Positions 45,310 to 55,552 of a stretch of 64,000 nucleotides of DNA are shown piece by piece. The notes under the pieces were generated by a model that ran no database searches, was not told the origin of the DNA, and saw only the letters and a program-made list of their open reading frames with translations. Position 1 is the stretch's first letter; every line of letters begins with the position of its first letter. The position numbers were made by a program, and so were the translations under genes. This DNA comes from Streptomyces sp. B21-083. GTDB lineage: Bacteria > Actinomycetota > Actinomycetes > Streptomycetales > Streptomycetaceae. The DNA lies in contig NZ_JARUND010000002.1 of assembly GCF_036898825.1 (NCBI RefSeq), positions 1,364,001-1,428,000 on the forward strand. The letters are read 5' to 3'.

Positions 45310-46437
45310 CTACGGTCGGTTCTCGCCGATCACCTGTACCGCTCGCGCGATCTGCTCCTCGGCCAGATCCGCGCGGGCGGTCAGCCGCAGCCGGGACACC
45401 CCGTCGGGCACGGACGGCGGGCGGAAGCAGCCCACGCCCACTCCCGCGGCCCGGCAGTCCGCCGCCCAGCGCACAGCCCCCTCCGGGGACGGCGCGCGCA
45501 CGGAGACCACGGCCGCGTCCGGCCGTACCGCCGACAGCCCCTCCGCCGTCAGCCGGGTGTGAAGCTCACGCGCCACCGCACGCGCCCGTGCGGCCCGTTC
45601 GGGCTCGCGGCGCAGCAGGGTGAGGGCCGCGAGGGCCGCGCCCGCCGCGGCGGGGGCGAGACCGGTGTCGAAGATGAACGTACGGGCCGCGTTGACGAGG
45701 TGCTCGATCACCCGGGCGGGTCCCAGCACCGCACCCCCCTGGCTGCCGAGCGACTTCGACAACGTGACCGTCACGACGACGTCAGGCGCGCCCGCCAGTC
45801 CGGCCGCGAACGCCGACCCCTGCCCGCCCTCGCCCAGAACTCCCAGCCCGTGCGCGTCGTCGACGACCATCCCCGCGCCGAACTCCCGGCAGACTGCGGC
45901 GAGTTCGGCCAGCGGTGCGGCGTCCCCGTCGACCGAGAAGACAGTGTCGGACACGGCGACGGCCGGCCCGGTGTGGGTACCGAGTGCCTTGCGGAAGGCG
46001 TCCGGGTCGGCGTGCCCGACGACCTGGGTCGTCCCCCGGGCGAGCCGGCAGCCGTCGATCAGCGAGGCGTGGTTGCCCGCGTCCGAGACGACGAGCGAGC
46101 CGTGCGGTGCGAGCGCGGTGACCGCGGCGAGATTGGCCGCGTAGCCGGAGGAGAAGACCAGGGCGGCCTCGAAGCCGCAGAATTCGGCCAGTTCGTGTTC
46201 GAGTTCCGCGTGCAGTTCGGTGCTGCCGGTGACGAGCCGCGAGCCGGTCGCCCCGCCGCCCCAGCGCCGGGCGGCCCGGGCCGCGCCCTCGGTGACCTCG
46301 GGGTGGCGGGCCAGGCCCAGATAGTCGTTGCTCGCGAGATCGAGGAGCGGGGAGTCGGCGGGGCGAGGCCGTAGCGTCCGTACGAGCCCGGCGCGGCGGC
46401 GCGCCTCGGCCTGCTCGTCGATCCAGCCGAACGCCAT
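45310..46437 (-). CDS. bioF: 8-amino-7-oxononanoate synthase
   Basis: 375 residues from the ATG at 46437 after GGAGG. Alpha-oxoamine synthase fold: [17 protein letters not shown] start, [31 protein letters not shown] lysine in [13 protein letters not shown]. It joins pimeloyl-thioester and alanine in biotin synthesis. Divergent from bioB-bioA-bioD with a 154-base gap that should hold both promoters; no certain repressor site seen. Confidence 0.93.
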   Translation of the reverse strand: MAFGWIDEQAEARRRAGLVRTLRPRPADSPLLDLASNDYLGLARHPEVTEGAARAARRWGGGATGSRLVTGSTELHAELEHELAEFCGFEAALVFSSGYAANLAAVTALAPHGSLVVSDAGNHASLIDGCRLARGTTQVVGHADPDAFRKALGTHTGPAVAVSDTVFSVDGDAAPLAELAAVCREFGAGMVVDDAHGLGVLGEGGQGSAFAAGLAGAPDVVVTVTLSKSLGSQGGAVLGPARVIEHLVNAARTFIFDTGLAPAAAGAALAALTLLRREPERAARARAVARELHTRLTAEGLSAVRPDAAVVSVRAPSPEGAVRWAADCRAAGVGVGCFRPPSVPDGVSRLRLTARADLAEEQIARAVQVIGENRP

Positions 46438-46591
46438 GAGTCCTCCGGGCAACTATGTGTTTGTAGGCAGTGGACAGACCCTAACCGGACCCTCTGACAC
46501 CCATGATGTGGCAATACCCACACGTCGAAGCCCCTCTCTTGTACGAACTCTCCTTTCCCTCAGCCCGCCCCATACGTCAGGATCGGCTCCC

Positions 46592-47752
46592 ATGGACCTG
46601 CTGACGACGCTGGTGGACAAAGGGCTGCGGCGCGAGCTGCCGACCCGCGAAGAGGCGCTGGCCGTGCTGGCCACCTCCGACGACGATCTCCTCGATGTGG
46701 TGGCCGCGGCCGGGAAGGTGCGCCGGCACTGGTTCGGGCGGCGGGTGAAGCTCAACTATCTGGTCAACCTGAAGTCCGGTCTGTGCCCCGAGGACTGCTC
46801 CTACTGCTCCCAGCGCCTCGGCTCCACCACCGGCATCCTGAAGTACACCTGGCTCAAGCCGGACGAGGCCTCCAAGGCCGCCGCCGCCGGGCTCGCCGGG
46901 GGCGCCAAGCGGGTCTGCCTGGTGGCGTCAGGGCGCGGCCCGACGGACCGGGACGTGGACCGGGTCGCCGGCACCATCAAAGCGATCAAGGACCAGAATG
47001 AGGGCGTCGAGGTGTGCGCCTGCCTCGGGCTGCTCTCCGACGGCCAGGCGGAGCGGCTGCGCGAGGCGGGCGCCGACGCCTACAACCACAACCTGAACAC
47101 CTCCGAGGCCACCTACGGCGACATCACCACCACCCACACCTACGAGGACCGGGTGGACACGGTCCAGAAGGCGCACGCGGCCGGGCTGTCCGCCTGCTCG
47201 GGCCTGATCGCGGGCATGGGCGAGAGCGACACGGACCTCGTCGACGTCGTCTTCTCCCTCCGCGACCTCGACCCGGACTCGGTTCCGGTCAACTTCCTCA
47301 TCCCGGTCGAGGGCACCCCGCTGGCAAAGGAGTGGAACCTCACCCCGCAGCGCTGTCTGCGCATCCTGGCGATGGTCCGGTTCGTGTGCCCGGACGCGGA
47401 GGTGCGGATCGCGGGCGGCCGTGAGGTGCATCTGCGCTCGATGCAGCCGCTCGCCCTGAACCTGGCCAACTCGATCTTCCTCGGCGACTACCTCACCACC
47501 GAGGGCCAGGCCGGCCAGGCCGACCTCGACATGATCGCCGACGCCGGTTTCGAGGTCGAGGGCTCCGACCAGGTGACCCTTCCCGAACACCGGGTGGCCG
47601 GCGGCGGCTGCGGCGCGTCATCGTCGTCGCCGGGGGCGTGCGGCACGGAGGCGGGCTCCTGCGCTTCGGACGCGGCGACGCCCGAACCCCGTACCGACCT
47701 GGTGACCGTACGCCGCCGAGGTGCCGGAACGGACCTCGCGCCCAATGCCTGA
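46592..47752 (+). CDS. bioB: Biotin synthase
   Basis: 386 residues from the ATG at 46592; no clear ribosome-binding site. The radical-SAM cluster is in [10 protein letters not shown] (Cys65, 69, 72), with YNHNLNTSE and [10 protein letters not shown] later. It inserts sulfur into dethiobiotin. The C-terminal tail (about 335-386; Ser/Cys-rich [18 protein letters not shown]) is longer than in enterobacterial BioB. Its end overlaps bioA by eight bases. Confidence 0.95.
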   Translation: MDLLTTLVDKGLRRELPTREEALAVLATSDDDLLDVVAAAGKVRRHWFGRRVKLNYLVNLKSGLCPEDCSYCSQRLGSTTGILKYTWLKPDEASKAAAAGLAGGAKRVCLVASGRGPTDRDVDRVAGTIKAIKDQNEGVEVCACLGLLSDGQAERLREAGADAYNHNLNTSEATYGDITTTHTYEDRVDTVQKAHAAGLSACSGLIAGMGESDTDLVDVVFSLRDLDPDSVPVNFLIPVEGTPLAKEWNLTPQRCLRILAMVRFVCPDAEVRIAGGREVHLRSMQPLALNLANSIFLGDYLTTEGQAGQADLDMIADAGFEVEGSDQVTLPEHRVAGGGCGASSSSPGACGTEAGSCASDAATPEPRTDLVTVRRRGAGTDLAPNA

Positions 47753-49025
47753 CCTGCCCCTGTCCGAACTGCTCGACCTGGACCGGCGGCACGTCTGGCA
47801 TCCGTACGGGCCCATGCCGGGCCGTGTCGAACCGCTCGTCGTGGAGTCGGCGAGCGGGGTGCGGCTGCGGCTCGCGGACGGTTCGGGCGAGCTGGTCGAC
47901 GGGATGTCGTCCTGGTGGTCGGCGATCCACGGCTACAACCACCCGGTGCTCAACGAGGCGGCGCGCGAGCAGCTGTCGCGGATGAGCCACGTGATGTTCG
48001 GCGGGCTCACCCACGAGCCCGCCGTACGGCTGGCGAAGCTCCTTGTCGACCTGTCGCCGGACGGACTTGAGCACGTCTTCCTGGCCGACTCGGGGTCGGT
48101 GTCGGTCGAGGTCGCGGTCAAGATGTGTCTGCAGTACTGGCGTTCGGTGGGCCGGCCGGCGAAGCAGCGCCTGCTGACCTGGCGCGGCGGCTACCACGGC
48201 GACACCTGGCAGCCGATGTCCGTGTGCGACCCCGAGGGCGGGATGCACGAGCTGTGGCAGGGCGTCCTGCCCCGCCAGGTCTTCGCCGACGCGCCGCCCA
48301 CGGAGTACGACGAGTCGTACGCCGATCACCTCCGCTCGACGATCGAACGGCACGCCGACGAACTGGCCGCCGTGATCGTCGAGCCGGTGGTGCAGGGCGC
48401 GGGTGGGATGCGATTCCATTCCCCCGCCTATCTGCGGGTACTGCGCGAGGCGTGCGACGCGTACGGCGTGCTGCTCGTGTTCGACGAGATCGCGACCGGG
48501 TTCGGGCGCACAGGCACGCTGTTCGCGGCGGAGCACGCGGCGGTGACCCCTGATGTGATGTGCGTGGGCAAGGCGCTGACCGGCGGTTATCTGACGATGG
48601 CGGCGACGCTGTGCACGGCACGGGTGGCCGACGGTATCTCTCGCGGGGAGGTCCCGGTGCTCGCCCACGGTCCGACCTTCATGGGCAACCCCCTGGCGGC
48701 GGCGGTGGCCTGTGCCTCGATCGGCCTGCTGCTCGACCAGGACTGGCGGGCGGAGGTCAAACGGATCGAGGCCGGACTCCGGGACGGGCTCGCGGGGGCC
48801 GCAGGCCTTCCCGGCGTCCGGGACGTGCGTGTGCTGGGCGCGATCGGAGTGGTGCAGCTCGACCACGAGGTGGACATGGCGGCGGCCACGGCGGCGGCCG
48901 TACGCGAGGGCGTATGGCTGCGGCCGTTCCGCGATCTCGTCTACACCATGCCGCCGTACGTCACTGGCGACGCGGACGTGGCCCGGATCGCGCGCGCGGT
49001 GTGCGCGGCGGCGCAGGAGGGGTGA
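47745..49025 (+). CDS. bioA: Adenosylmethionine-8-amino-7-oxononanoate aminotransferase
   Basis: 426 residues from the ATG at 47745, inside the bioB end. Class III PLP aminotransferase with BioA pattern: HVWHPYGPM start, [16 protein letters not shown] (SAM site), [18 protein letters not shown] lysine in [14 protein letters not shown]. It makes 7,8-diaminononanoate. Third step in the local operon. Confidence 0.95.
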   Translation: MPDLPLSELLDLDRRHVWHPYGPMPGRVEPLVVESASGVRLRLADGSGELVDGMSSWWSAIHGYNHPVLNEAAREQLSRMSHVMFGGLTHEPAVRLAKLLVDLSPDGLEHVFLADSGSVSVEVAVKMCLQYWRSVGRPAKQRLLTWRGGYHGDTWQPMSVCDPEGGMHELWQGVLPRQVFADAPPTEYDESYADHLRSTIERHADELAAVIVEPVVQGAGGMRFHSPAYLRVLREACDAYGVLLVFDEIATGFGRTGTLFAAEHAAVTPDVMCVGKALTGGYLTMAATLCTARVADGISRGEVPVLAHGPTFMGNPLAAAVACASIGLLLDQDWRAEVKRIEAGLRDGLAGAAGLPGVRDVRVLGAIGVVQLDHEVDMAAATAAAVREGVWLRPFRDLVYTMPPYVTGDADVARIARAVCAAAQEG

Positions 49026-49171
49026 GCGTGCCGATCCACCCGGTGGCGGTGCTCACGCCGCCGCAAACAGGAGTGCGCCCGCACGAGCGCGGCGCCGCCC
49101 ACGAGCCCTTGTGCCGCCTGAGCACGGCGCACGCGACGGCGAGGGAAGGACGAACATGCCGATCCTGGTGA
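49022..49171 (+). pseudogene. Decayed duplicate of the bioD 5' region between bioA and bioD
   Basis: A GTG overlaps the bioA stop and opens a short frame reading PIHPVAVLTPPQTGVRPHER before leaving the match. Bases 49043-49108 match bioD 49252-49317 at about 54 of 66 positions, offset 209 bases. The start CCGATC also matches the bioD start. The copy lacks the BioD P-loop segment and ends out of frame past the true bioD start (49156). It is a partial duplication, not a working gene, and could act as a leader. Confidence 0.7.
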
Positions 49172-50106
49172 TCACGGGGACGGGCACGGAGATCGGCAAG
49201 ACCGTCACCACTGCCGCCGTCGCCGCCACGGCTCTCGCGGCAGGACGCACGGTGGCGGTGCTCAAGCCCGCGCAGACAGGGCTACGTCCGCACGAGCGCG
49301 GTGACGCCGACGAGGCCGCGCGGCTCGCGGGTGACGTACGGACCCTCGAACTCGCCCGCTATCCGGACCCGTTGGCCCCGGCGACGGCAGCCCGACGAGC
49401 CTCGCTGCCACCGGTGCGGCCGGCCGAGGTGGCGGAGGCCGCCGCCAAGCTGGCCGCCGAGTACGACGTGGTGCTGGTGGAGGGCGCCGGCGGGCTGCTC
49501 GTACGGTTCGACGACGAGGGCGGAACCCTGGCCGACGCGGCCGAGTTGCTGGCCGCGCCGGTACTCGTCGTCGCGTCGGCGGGCCTGGGCACCCTCAACG
49601 CGACAGAACTGACGGCCCGTGAACTGTCCCGCAGAGAGCTCCACTTGACGGGCGTGGTCATCGGCAGCTGGCCGGACTCCCCTGACCTGGCGGCCCGTTG
49701 CAACCTGGCCGACCTGCCGACGGTCGCCGGGGCCCCTCTGTCCGGAGCGCTGCCTGCGGGGGTGGGGACACTCCCCCCGGCCGACTTCCGCACGACGGCA
49801 GCAAGTTGGCTGGCCCCAAGCCTGGGCGGAACATGGGACGCGTCGGAATTCCGGACACGAGAGGCGCCCCGCCTTCAGGGGCGCGGGGAACTGCGCGACA
49901 AGCCCCCACCGGCGGAAAGCCAACTCACAACCCCACCTCCCCCAGCAACCGCACCAACTCAATCCGCGAACGAATCCCCAACCGCGAGAACACCCCCCGC
50001 AGATGGTGATCAATCGTGCGCGGACTCAACGCCAACCGCACAGCGATCTCCCGATTCGTCGCCCCCTCCGCAGCCATCCGCGCGACCATCAACTGCTGTG
50101 CCGTAA
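49156..50106 (+). CDS. bioD: Dethiobiotin synthase with read-through C-terminal extension
   Basis: 316 residues; families usually end at about 235. The start ATG at 49156 follows GAAGGAC. P-loop TGTGTEIGKTVTTAA, KPAQTGLRPHERG, and EGAGGLLVRFDDEGG are BioD. It ends normally at about SLGGTWDASEFRT (near 49861), but the stop is lost: the frame continues through a dispersed repeat copy (49877-49909) and then through the antisense of the lipR 3' end. The extra 80 residues are Pro/Ser/Thr-rich and likely dispensable. Overlap with the convergent lipR: 182 bases. Confidence 0.85.
   Translation: MPILVITGTGTEIGKTVTTAAVAATALAAGRTVAVLKPAQTGLRPHERGDADEAARLAGDVRTLELARYPDPLAPATAARRASLPPVRPAEVAEAAAKLAAEYDVVLVEGAGGLLVRFDDEGGTLADAAELLAAPVLVVASAGLGTLNATELTARELSRRELHLTGVVIGSWPDSPDLAARCNLADLPTVAGAPLSGALPAGVGTLPPADFRTTAASWLAPSLGGTWDASEFRTREAPRLQGRGELRDKPPPAESQLTTPPPPATAPTQSANESPTARTPPADGDQSCADSTPTAQRSPDSSPPPQPSARPSTAVP
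49877..49909. repeat. Copy of dispersed palindromic repeat inside the bioD tail
   Basis: The reverse-orientation copy (GGGGCGCGGGGAACTGCGCG core) lies where bioD should end. It is in frame, coding about ten residues of the bioD extension. Elsewhere in the window copies lie after stop codons, so this one probably arrived at, and removed or passed, the stop. Confidence 0.65.
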
Positions 50107-52258
50107 GACGCGCGGTGAGATCAACGGTCCCCCAACTGGCAGTCACCGGCGCCCCCAGCGCACGGAGTTCCGCCCGGGCCTGCGTCGCACAGTGCGGCGC
50201 CCCGAACGTCTCGAACGCCTCCAGCGCACTGTGCAGCCTGTCCCGCGCCTCGGTCCGCCGGCGCAGCCGACGCAACGCACTGCCGAACAACAGCTCCGTA
50301 CGGGCACGTTCGAAGTCACGCGTGCCGTGAGCGTGCAGGTCGAGGGCGGTGCGGTAGTGGTCGACCGCTTCGGGGCCGGGGGCGAGCAGGGCGCGGCAGC
50401 GGGCGCTGAGGGCCAGGTCGTCGGAGCTGCGGACAGCGGCGGCCCAACGGTCGTAGTCGGCGTGCGCGGCCCGGGCGACGCGGGTGTCGCCGGTGCGGAC
50501 GGCGGCCTCGACGTAGTGCGGGGTGGCCAGGTGCCGGATGGCGCGGTGACCGTGGCCGGGGCCGAATCCGGCAAGGGCACGCAGCCGGGCGGCGGCGCTC
50601 TCGAAGCGGCCGGTGGACAGGTCGAGGAAGGCGAGCGCCCACAGGGCGAGGGCGGCGGGCAGGCCGAGACCATGGGCGCGGGCGTGGGTGCGGGCGGCCT
50701 CGGCGCGTTCCCGGCAGACCTCGCCGTCGCCGGTCACCGCCGCGAACATGGCGAGGGCGGCCTGCAGATGGCAGGCGCCGTTGTCCTGGCCGGTGGCGTA
50801 GGCCTGCCAGAGGGCGTCGGCCGCGGCGGTTTCGGCGGCGCGTGGGCGTCCGGTCCAGAAGTCGGCGTAGGCCCTGAACTCCATGGCCTGCGGGACGGTC
50901 ACCGTCTCGCCCCGGGCGCGGGCGGAGGCGGCGGCCCGTACGGTGGCGCGTTCGGCGCCGGAGTGGTCGCCGAGGAGCAGTGCGGCGATGCCGGAGTGGA
51001 TGAGCAGGGTGGGGTCGCCACCGGGACCGCAGCGCCCGGCGGCGGCCTTGAGGAGGTTGCGGGCGTCCTCGTACCGTCCCTCGACGGCGGCGGCGAGTCC
51101 CGCGAGGGTGCCGGGCGGGATGACGCCGAGCCGTGCGGCCACGGTGGCCGCCTCCCGGCAGCGGCGGAGGTCGCCGGTGTAGACGGCGGCCTCGGTGGCA
51201 CGTGCCAACAGGTGCACAGCGGTGTCCAGGGCGGGGTTGGGGACCTGGTACGACGACTGTGAGTCCGGGTGCGGGTACCGGGAGCCGTACGGGTAGGTGC
51301 CGTCCGGCAGGCCGGAGCCCGGCCCTTGATCCCCGGCGGAACGATTCAGCACACTCCCCTGCTCCAGCGCGGCCCTCGCATGCCTGACCGCGGCCGTCAG
51401 CAGCCCGTCGAACGCCTCGGTCGCGTTGCCCGACCGCAGGGCGAGCATGCCGTTCAGCGCGCTCTCGTCCGAGGCGGAGACCAGGCCGCGGGCCCGGTCG
51501 CCGTCGCCGCGGTGCCAGGCGTCGGCGGCGGCCCGGGAGAGCAGCCGGGACCGTTCGCGAGGGTCGGGCGAGAGGGCGGCGGCGCGCTCGCCGAGGGCGC
51601 CGGCCAGGAGATGGTCGCCCAGCTCACGGGCCTCGTGCGCGGCGGCCCCCAGCTCGGCGGCGAGCCGTGCGCTGGGGCCGAGGGCGCCGGCGCCCCGGTG
51701 CCAGGAGCGCCGGGGCGTCTCACCGTCGCCGTGCAGTACGCGGGCCAGCAGTCGGTGCGCGTCCCGCCGGTCCGCCGAGGACCCGGACTCATAGGCCGCG
51801 ATGCGTGTCCACGCGTCGCGGAAGACGACTCCGCTCGCCGTCGCGTGCGCGATCCCGGCGGCCTCGGCGGCTTCGAGGGCCCGGGTGTCGAGGTGGGCCG
51901 CGGCGACCGCGCGCAGGAAGGCGTGGGTCGCCACCGGGTACTGGTCGGCGGCGGCGAGGAGGAGGACCAGCCGGGTGTCGTCGGGCAGGGCGCGGATCTC
52001 CAGGCGGTGTGCCCGCAGCAGTTCGGGCGCGAGCGCGGCGGGTTCCGCCGGGAGCGGGTCGAGGCCCGCCGCCTGCCGTTCAGTGAGGAGCGGCACGAGT
52101 TCGGCGGCGGCACGCGGATCGCCGTACGCGGCGCGGAGGACGCGCACGCGGACGCCTTCGGGTAGTGGAGGGCCGAGCTGCTGCCACGCGTCCGTGAGCT
52201 GCGGTGGCGAAATGCGCGGCTGAGGCGGGGGATTCACCGAGGTCACCACACAACTCAC
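49925..52258 (-). CDS. LuxR-family activator, LipR-like, lacking the ATPase domain
   Basis: 777 residues, GTG start at 52258. C-terminal LuxR HTH (about 715-775; [29 protein letters not shown] ends in a typical helix pair). The middle is a tetratricopeptide-like alpha-helical array. It resembles LAL regulators such as streptomycete LipR, but I see no Walker A near the N-terminus, so the ATPase domain is missing or the start lies in a truncated gene. Divergent from a secreted lipase, a LipR-LipA-like arrangement. GTTAC repeats in the 106-base gap may be its sites. Confidence 0.85.
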   Translation of the reverse strand: MSCVVTSVNPPPQPRISPPQLTDAWQQLGPPLPEGVRVRVLRAAYGDPRAAAELVPLLTERQAAGLDPLPAEPAALAPELLRAHRLEIRALPDDTRLVLLLAAADQYPVATHAFLRAVAAAHLDTRALEAAEAAGIAHATASGVVFRDAWTRIAAYESGSSADRRDAHRLLARVLHGDGETPRRSWHRGAGALGPSARLAAELGAAAHEARELGDHLLAGALGERAAALSPDPRERSRLLSRAAADAWHRGDGDRARGLVSASDESALNGMLALRSGNATEAFDGLLTAAVRHARAALEQGSVLNRSAGDQGPGSGLPDGTYPYGSRYPHPDSQSSYQVPNPALDTAVHLLARATEAAVYTGDLRRCREAATVAARLGVIPPGTLAGLAAAVEGRYEDARNLLKAAAGRCGPGGDPTLLIHSGIAALLLGDHSGAERATVRAAASARARGETVTVPQAMEFRAYADFWTGRPRAAETAAADALWQAYATGQDNGACHLQAALAMFAAVTGDGEVCRERAEAARTHARAHGLGLPAALALWALAFLDLSTGRFESAAARLRALAGFGPGHGHRAIRHLATPHYVEAAVRTGDTRVARAAHADYDRWAAAVRSSDDLALSARCRALLAPGPEAVDHYRTALDLHAHGTRDFERARTELLFGSALRRLRRRTEARDRLHSALEAFETFGAPHCATQARAELRALGAPVTASWGTVDLTARLTAQQLMVARMAAEGATNREIAVRLALSPRTIDHHLRGVFSRLGIRSRIELVRLLGEVGL

Positions 52259-52364
52259 GTTACTGGCGAGTTACAAGGCGCGTAAAGACCGGCGATTTCA
52301 CCGATGCGGCGCGCGTAGACCCGGCCTGACACTCCAGCCAACCCCACGCATATCAGGAGGCACC

Positions 52365-53051
52365 ATGCAGCGACGCATGCGACGCATCACGGCGGCTGTC
52401 TCGGCCGCCGTGTCCGCGATGCTTCTGTCCCTCTCGCTCTCCGCCACCCCCGCCCAGGCCGCCACCCACAATCCGATCGTCTTCGTGCACGGCATCAGCA
52501 GCTCGTCGAGCAGCTGGAACGACTGGGTAGCCGACTTCAAGGCCGACGGCTACACGGCCTCCGAGCTGGACGCCTGGTCGTACTCGTGGTCCCAGTCGAA
52601 CGTCACCACGGCCCAGCAACTGGCCACCGAGGTCAAGCGGGTGCTGGCCGCCACCGGCGCCTCGAAGGTCGACCTCGTCGTCCACTCGATGGGCACGCTC
52701 AGCGCTCGCTACTACCTCAAGAACCTCGGCGGAACCGCGTACGTGGACGACTTCGTCTCCACGGCCGGCACCAACCACGGCACGACGCTCGCTGGGTGGT
52801 GCGCGTGGATATACACCTCGTGCTCCGAGATGAACACCGGAAGTTCGTTCCTCACCTCGCTGAACTCGGGCGACGAGACCCCGGGCAGTGTGTCGTACGC
52901 CAGTTACTGGTCCAACTGCGACGAGGCGCTCACCCCGGACACGACAGCGATCCTGAGCGGCGCCACGAATGTCGAGGTCGGCTGCATCTCGCACGACGAG
53001 ATGAACAACGACCACGGCGTCTACGCGCAGGTCCGCGACTTCATCGCCTGA
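52365..53051 (+). CDS. Secreted lipase (alpha/beta hydrolase)
   Basis: 228 residues, ATG at 52365 after GGAGG. Signal peptide to about residue 33 (PAQAAT). The mature part starts [16 protein letters not shown] (oxyanion His-Gly), with nucleophile Ser108 in VVHSMGT and a His near [15 protein letters not shown]. Four Cys could form two disulfides ([21 protein letters not shown]). It matches small secreted streptomycete lipases; the LipR-like gene next to it probably activates it. Confidence 0.92.
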   Translation: MQRRMRRITAAVSAAVSAMLLSLSLSATPAQAATHNPIVFVHGISSSSSSWNDWVADFKADGYTASELDAWSYSWSQSNVTTAQQLATEVKRVLAATGASKVDLVVHSMGTLSARYYLKNLGGTAYVDDFVSTAGTNHGTTLAGWCAWIYTSCSEMNTGSSFLTSLNSGDETPGSVSYASYWSNCDEALTPDTTAILSGATNVEVGCISHDEMNNDHGVYAQVRDFIA

Positions 53052-53197
53052 TCCCGCCGGATACTGCCGGACACGGCCGGAGACTGCCGATGCGGCTGAA
53101 TCCGGCCGATTCCGGTTGCTTTCTGTCGGCAGCGAGGGTGCGCGGGGCCCGTCAGAGGGACAATCGCGGTAAGGCCAGTCCTCCCCAGGAGGTCCCC

Positions 53198-53917
53198 ATG
53201 CCGCTACGGTCCGCCTCGGGCTCCGGCAAGGTGCCGCGGGATCCCGTGCACCATCCGCTGTTCGCCCGCTACTACGCCCGGCTCAGTGTGGCCGCCGAGA
53301 CCCGGATGGGTCTGGGCGCCGTACGGGGCCGGCTCCTCGCCGGGCTTTCCGGGCGGGTGATCGAGATCGGCGCCGGCAACGGGCTGAACTTCGCGCACTA
53401 TCCGGGCACCGTCTCGGAGGTCGTCGCGATCGAACCCGAGCGTCTGCTGCGGCAGTTGGCCGTGCAGGCGGCGATGCGTGCCGAAGTGCCGGTCGATGTC
53501 GTGCCGGGTGTCGCGGAGGCTCTGCCGGTGAAGGGGGAAGCCTTCGACGCGGTGGTGCTCTCACTGGTGCTGTGCGGTGTCCGGGACGTCTCCAGGGCGC
53601 TCAGCGAGGTACGACGGGTGCTACGGCCCGGCGGTGAGGTGCGGTTCTTCGAGCACGGTGTCGGAGGCGGGCCCACGATGCGGTTCGCACAGCGCGCCCT
53701 CGACCGCACGGTGTGGCCGGCGCTCGCCGGCGGCTGCCATCTGTCCCGGGACCCGGTCGCCGCACTGCGGGACGCCGGGTTCGAACTCGGCCCGTACCAG
53801 CGGCTGTCGCTCTCCGAGAAGGGTCCGCGGCTGCCCATCTCGTACTGCGTGACGGGCAGCGCCTGGCGCCCCTCGCCGCCGGGAACGGAACCGAAGCCGG
53901 CGCCGGACGCCTCATAG
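53198..53917 (+). CDS. Class I SAM-dependent methyltransferase
   Basis: 239 residues, ATG at 53198 with AGGAGG upstream. Motif I is VIEIGAGNGLNF; PVKGEAFDAVVLSLVLCGVRD and LRPGGEVRFFEHG follow the Methyltransf_11 pattern. The start (DPVHHPLFARYYARL) resembles the phospholipid/menaquinone-type branch, but the acceptor is unknown. 146 bases after the lipase; the longer open frame upstream is a lipase shadow. Confidence 0.88.
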   Translation: MPLRSASGSGKVPRDPVHHPLFARYYARLSVAAETRMGLGAVRGRLLAGLSGRVIEIGAGNGLNFAHYPGTVSEVVAIEPERLLRQLAVQAAMRAEVPVDVVPGVAEALPVKGEAFDAVVLSLVLCGVRDVSRALSEVRRVLRPGGEVRFFEHGVGGGPTMRFAQRALDRTVWPALAGGCHLSRDPVAALRDAGFELGPYQRLSLSEKGPRLPISYCVTGSAWRPSPPGTEPKPAPDAS

Positions 53918-54319
53918 GCTCCACTGGCGCAGTTCGCGCGCGATGTCGTGCACCGAGGCGTTGCCGGTCTTCACCAGCCGGGCCAGGTCGCGCACCTGCT
54001 CGGGCGACGTGACGACCTTGACGCCGCTGGCGATGAGGTAGGCGTAGGCGACCGCGGACGCGAACAACGCGTTGGAGCGCTCCAACGCCGGTACATGCAG
54101 CAGGAGTTGGAGCAGGGCGGCGGCCCGGGCGTGCGGGTTGTCGTAGACGGGGATGTCGAATATCTCGGCCTCGTGGCGGGCGACGGCGGCGACCAGGGCG
54201 CCCCAGTCGGAGACCTGGGGGTCTCCGGGCGTCTTCCGTTCGGCGATCATGAGCAGCCAGGCGAGGTCGATCCTGAGGTTGTCCAATGGTTCAGTGACGA
54301 CCTTCGCGCTTGCCCTCAC
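53912..54319 (-). CDS. Fic/Doc-like toxin with degenerate active-site loop
   Basis: 135 residues if started at the GTG at 54319 (overlapping the antitoxin end by 29 bases); a TTG at 54286 is an alternative. Doc/Fic family by overall pattern (IDLAWLLMIAERK, RHEAEIFDIPVYDNPHARAAALL, NALFASAVAYAYLIASG). The canonical HPFxxGN(K/R)R is replaced by HVPALERSN: the His and a following Asn-containing helix remain but the Gly-Asn-Lys/Arg part does not. It follows the antitoxin gene on the same strand. Confidence 0.75.
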   Translation of the reverse strand: MRASAKVVTEPLDNLRIDLAWLLMIAERKTPGDPQVSDWGALVAAVARHEAEIFDIPVYDNPHARAAALLQLLLHVPALERSNALFASAVAYAYLIASGVKVVTSPEQVRDLARLVKTGNASVHDIARELRQWSL

Positions 54320-54530
54320 GGTCCGCGCCGAACTCTTCCGCGAAGACCGACTCGTACTGCTTCATGAAGTCGGCGGCGGCCTCCACGAAGGTGTGGCCCG
54401 CCTCGCCGGTGTCGTGTTTGACCAGCTCTTCGATGTACCGGTTGACGCTCATCCCGCGGGCCAGGGCCTTGTCGCGCGCCGCCTGGGCGGTGCCCTCGTC
54501 CACCCGGACGTTCAGCTGAGTCTTCGCCAT
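54291..54530 (-). CDS. Ribbon-helix-helix antitoxin
   Basis: 79 residues: MAKTQLNVRVDEGTAQAARD and GMSVNRYIEELVKHD form a ribbon-helix-helix DNA-binding unit. The C-terminal acidic part (AADFMKQYESVFAEEFGADR) is a typical toxin-neutralising tail. It directly precedes the Fic-like toxin and has operator-like palindromes at 54538-54560 just upstream of its start, consistent with autorepression. Confidence 0.85.
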   Translation of the reverse strand: MAKTQLNVRVDEGTAQAARDKALARGMSVNRYIEELVKHDTGEAGHTFVEAAADFMKQYESVFAEEFGADREGKREGRH

Positions 54531-54537
54531 ACCTAGA

Positions 54538-54560
54538 CGCTAGCGCGTATGTGCTAGCAC
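54538..54560 (-). promoter_or_regulatory. Twin CTAG palindromes at the antitoxin promoter
   Basis: CGCTAGCG (54538-54545) and GTGCTAGCAC (54551-54560) are each perfect palindromes whose centres lie 14 bases apart, starting 8 bases upstream of the antitoxin ATG (54530). Repeats centred on CTAG suit ribbon-helix-helix binding, so the antitoxin probably represses its own operon here. They also lie upstream of the divergent ABC transporter gene. Confidence 0.65.
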
Positions 54561-54697
54561 CGACAAGAGGGCATCCGGAGTGAAAAGGGATACCGAGTGT
54601 GCGCCCCGTCACACTACGCTCGGCCGGGACAAGGAACGAGGGACGTCGGGACGACATCGGGCCGTCCACGACCAGCAAGCCACCGAAGGAGGCAGCC

Positions 54698-55546
54698 TTG
54701 TCCACACCTGCTGCGGAACACGCCCCCGGGCACCCGGAGGCGGACGGGACCGCGGCCCGCGCCCGCGCGCTGACCAAGGCGTACGGCACGGGCGAGACGA
54801 CCGTGCTGGCCCTCGACTCGGTCGACGTGGACATCGCGCGCGGGCGCTTCACCGCGGTCATGGGGCCCTCGGGGTCGGGCAAGTCCACACTGATGCACTG
54901 TCTGGCGGGGCTCGACACCGTGTCGGCGGGGCAGGTGTGGCTCGGCGACACGGAGATCACGGGGCTGAAGGAGCGCGACCTGACCAGGCTGCGCCGGGAC
55001 CGGATCGGGTTCATGTTCCAGTCGTTCAACCTGATCCCGACCCTGAACGCCGTCGAGAACATCACCCTGCCGATGGACATCGCGGGCCAGAAGCCCGACC
55101 AGAAGTGGCTGGACCAGGTCATCGACACGCTGGGGCTGCGGGACCGGCTCAGACACCGGCCGTCCCAGCTGTCCGGCGGGCAGCAGCAGCGCGTGGCCTG
55201 TGCCCGGGCGCTCGCCTCGCGCCCCGAGCTGATCTTCGCGGACGAGCCGACCGGCAACCTCGACTCGCGCGCCGGACTGGAAGTCCTCGCCTTCCTGCGC
55301 CAGGCCGTCGACGAACTCGGCCAGACCGTCGTCATGGTGACCCACGACCCGGGCGCCGCCGCCCACTCCGACCTGGTGCTCTTCCTCGCCGACGGACGGA
55401 TCGTGGACGAGATGGCCCGGCCCACGGCGGAGGCGGTCCTGGAGCGTATGCGCCTCTTCTCCGGAGGACAGACCCAGACCTCCTCCCCCGGCGATCCGGA
55501 CGCCGTCGAGGCACCTTCCCTCACCAAGCCCACCGACGAGGACTGA
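54698..55546 (+). CDS. ABC transporter ATP-binding protein, MacB/LolD type
   Basis: 282 residues from a TTG at 54698, with AAGGAGG eight bases upstream. Walker A GPSGSGKST, signature LSGGQQQRVACARAL, Walker B LIFADEPTGNLDS, switch His in VTHDPG. The DEPTGNLDS ending is characteristic of exporters working with FtsX-like permeases. Co-transcribed with the permease six bases downstream. Confidence 0.93.
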   Translation: MSTPAAEHAPGHPEADGTAARARALTKAYGTGETTVLALDSVDVDIARGRFTAVMGPSGSGKSTLMHCLAGLDTVSAGQVWLGDTEITGLKERDLTRLRRDRIGFMFQSFNLIPTLNAVENITLPMDIAGQKPDQKWLDQVIDTLGLRDRLRHRPSQLSGGQQQRVACARALASRPELIFADEPTGNLDSRAGLEVLAFLRQAVDELGQTVVMVTHDPGAAAHSDLVLFLADGRIVDEMARPTAEAVLERMRLFSGGQTQTSSPGDPDAVEAPSLTKPTDED

Positions 55547-55552
55547 CACCCC

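Noticed and set aside
49022..49171. Short frame between bioA and bioD as a functional gene
   Set aside because: Most of it aligns to bioD with deletions and the rest is out of frame; it is better explained as a duplication remnant.
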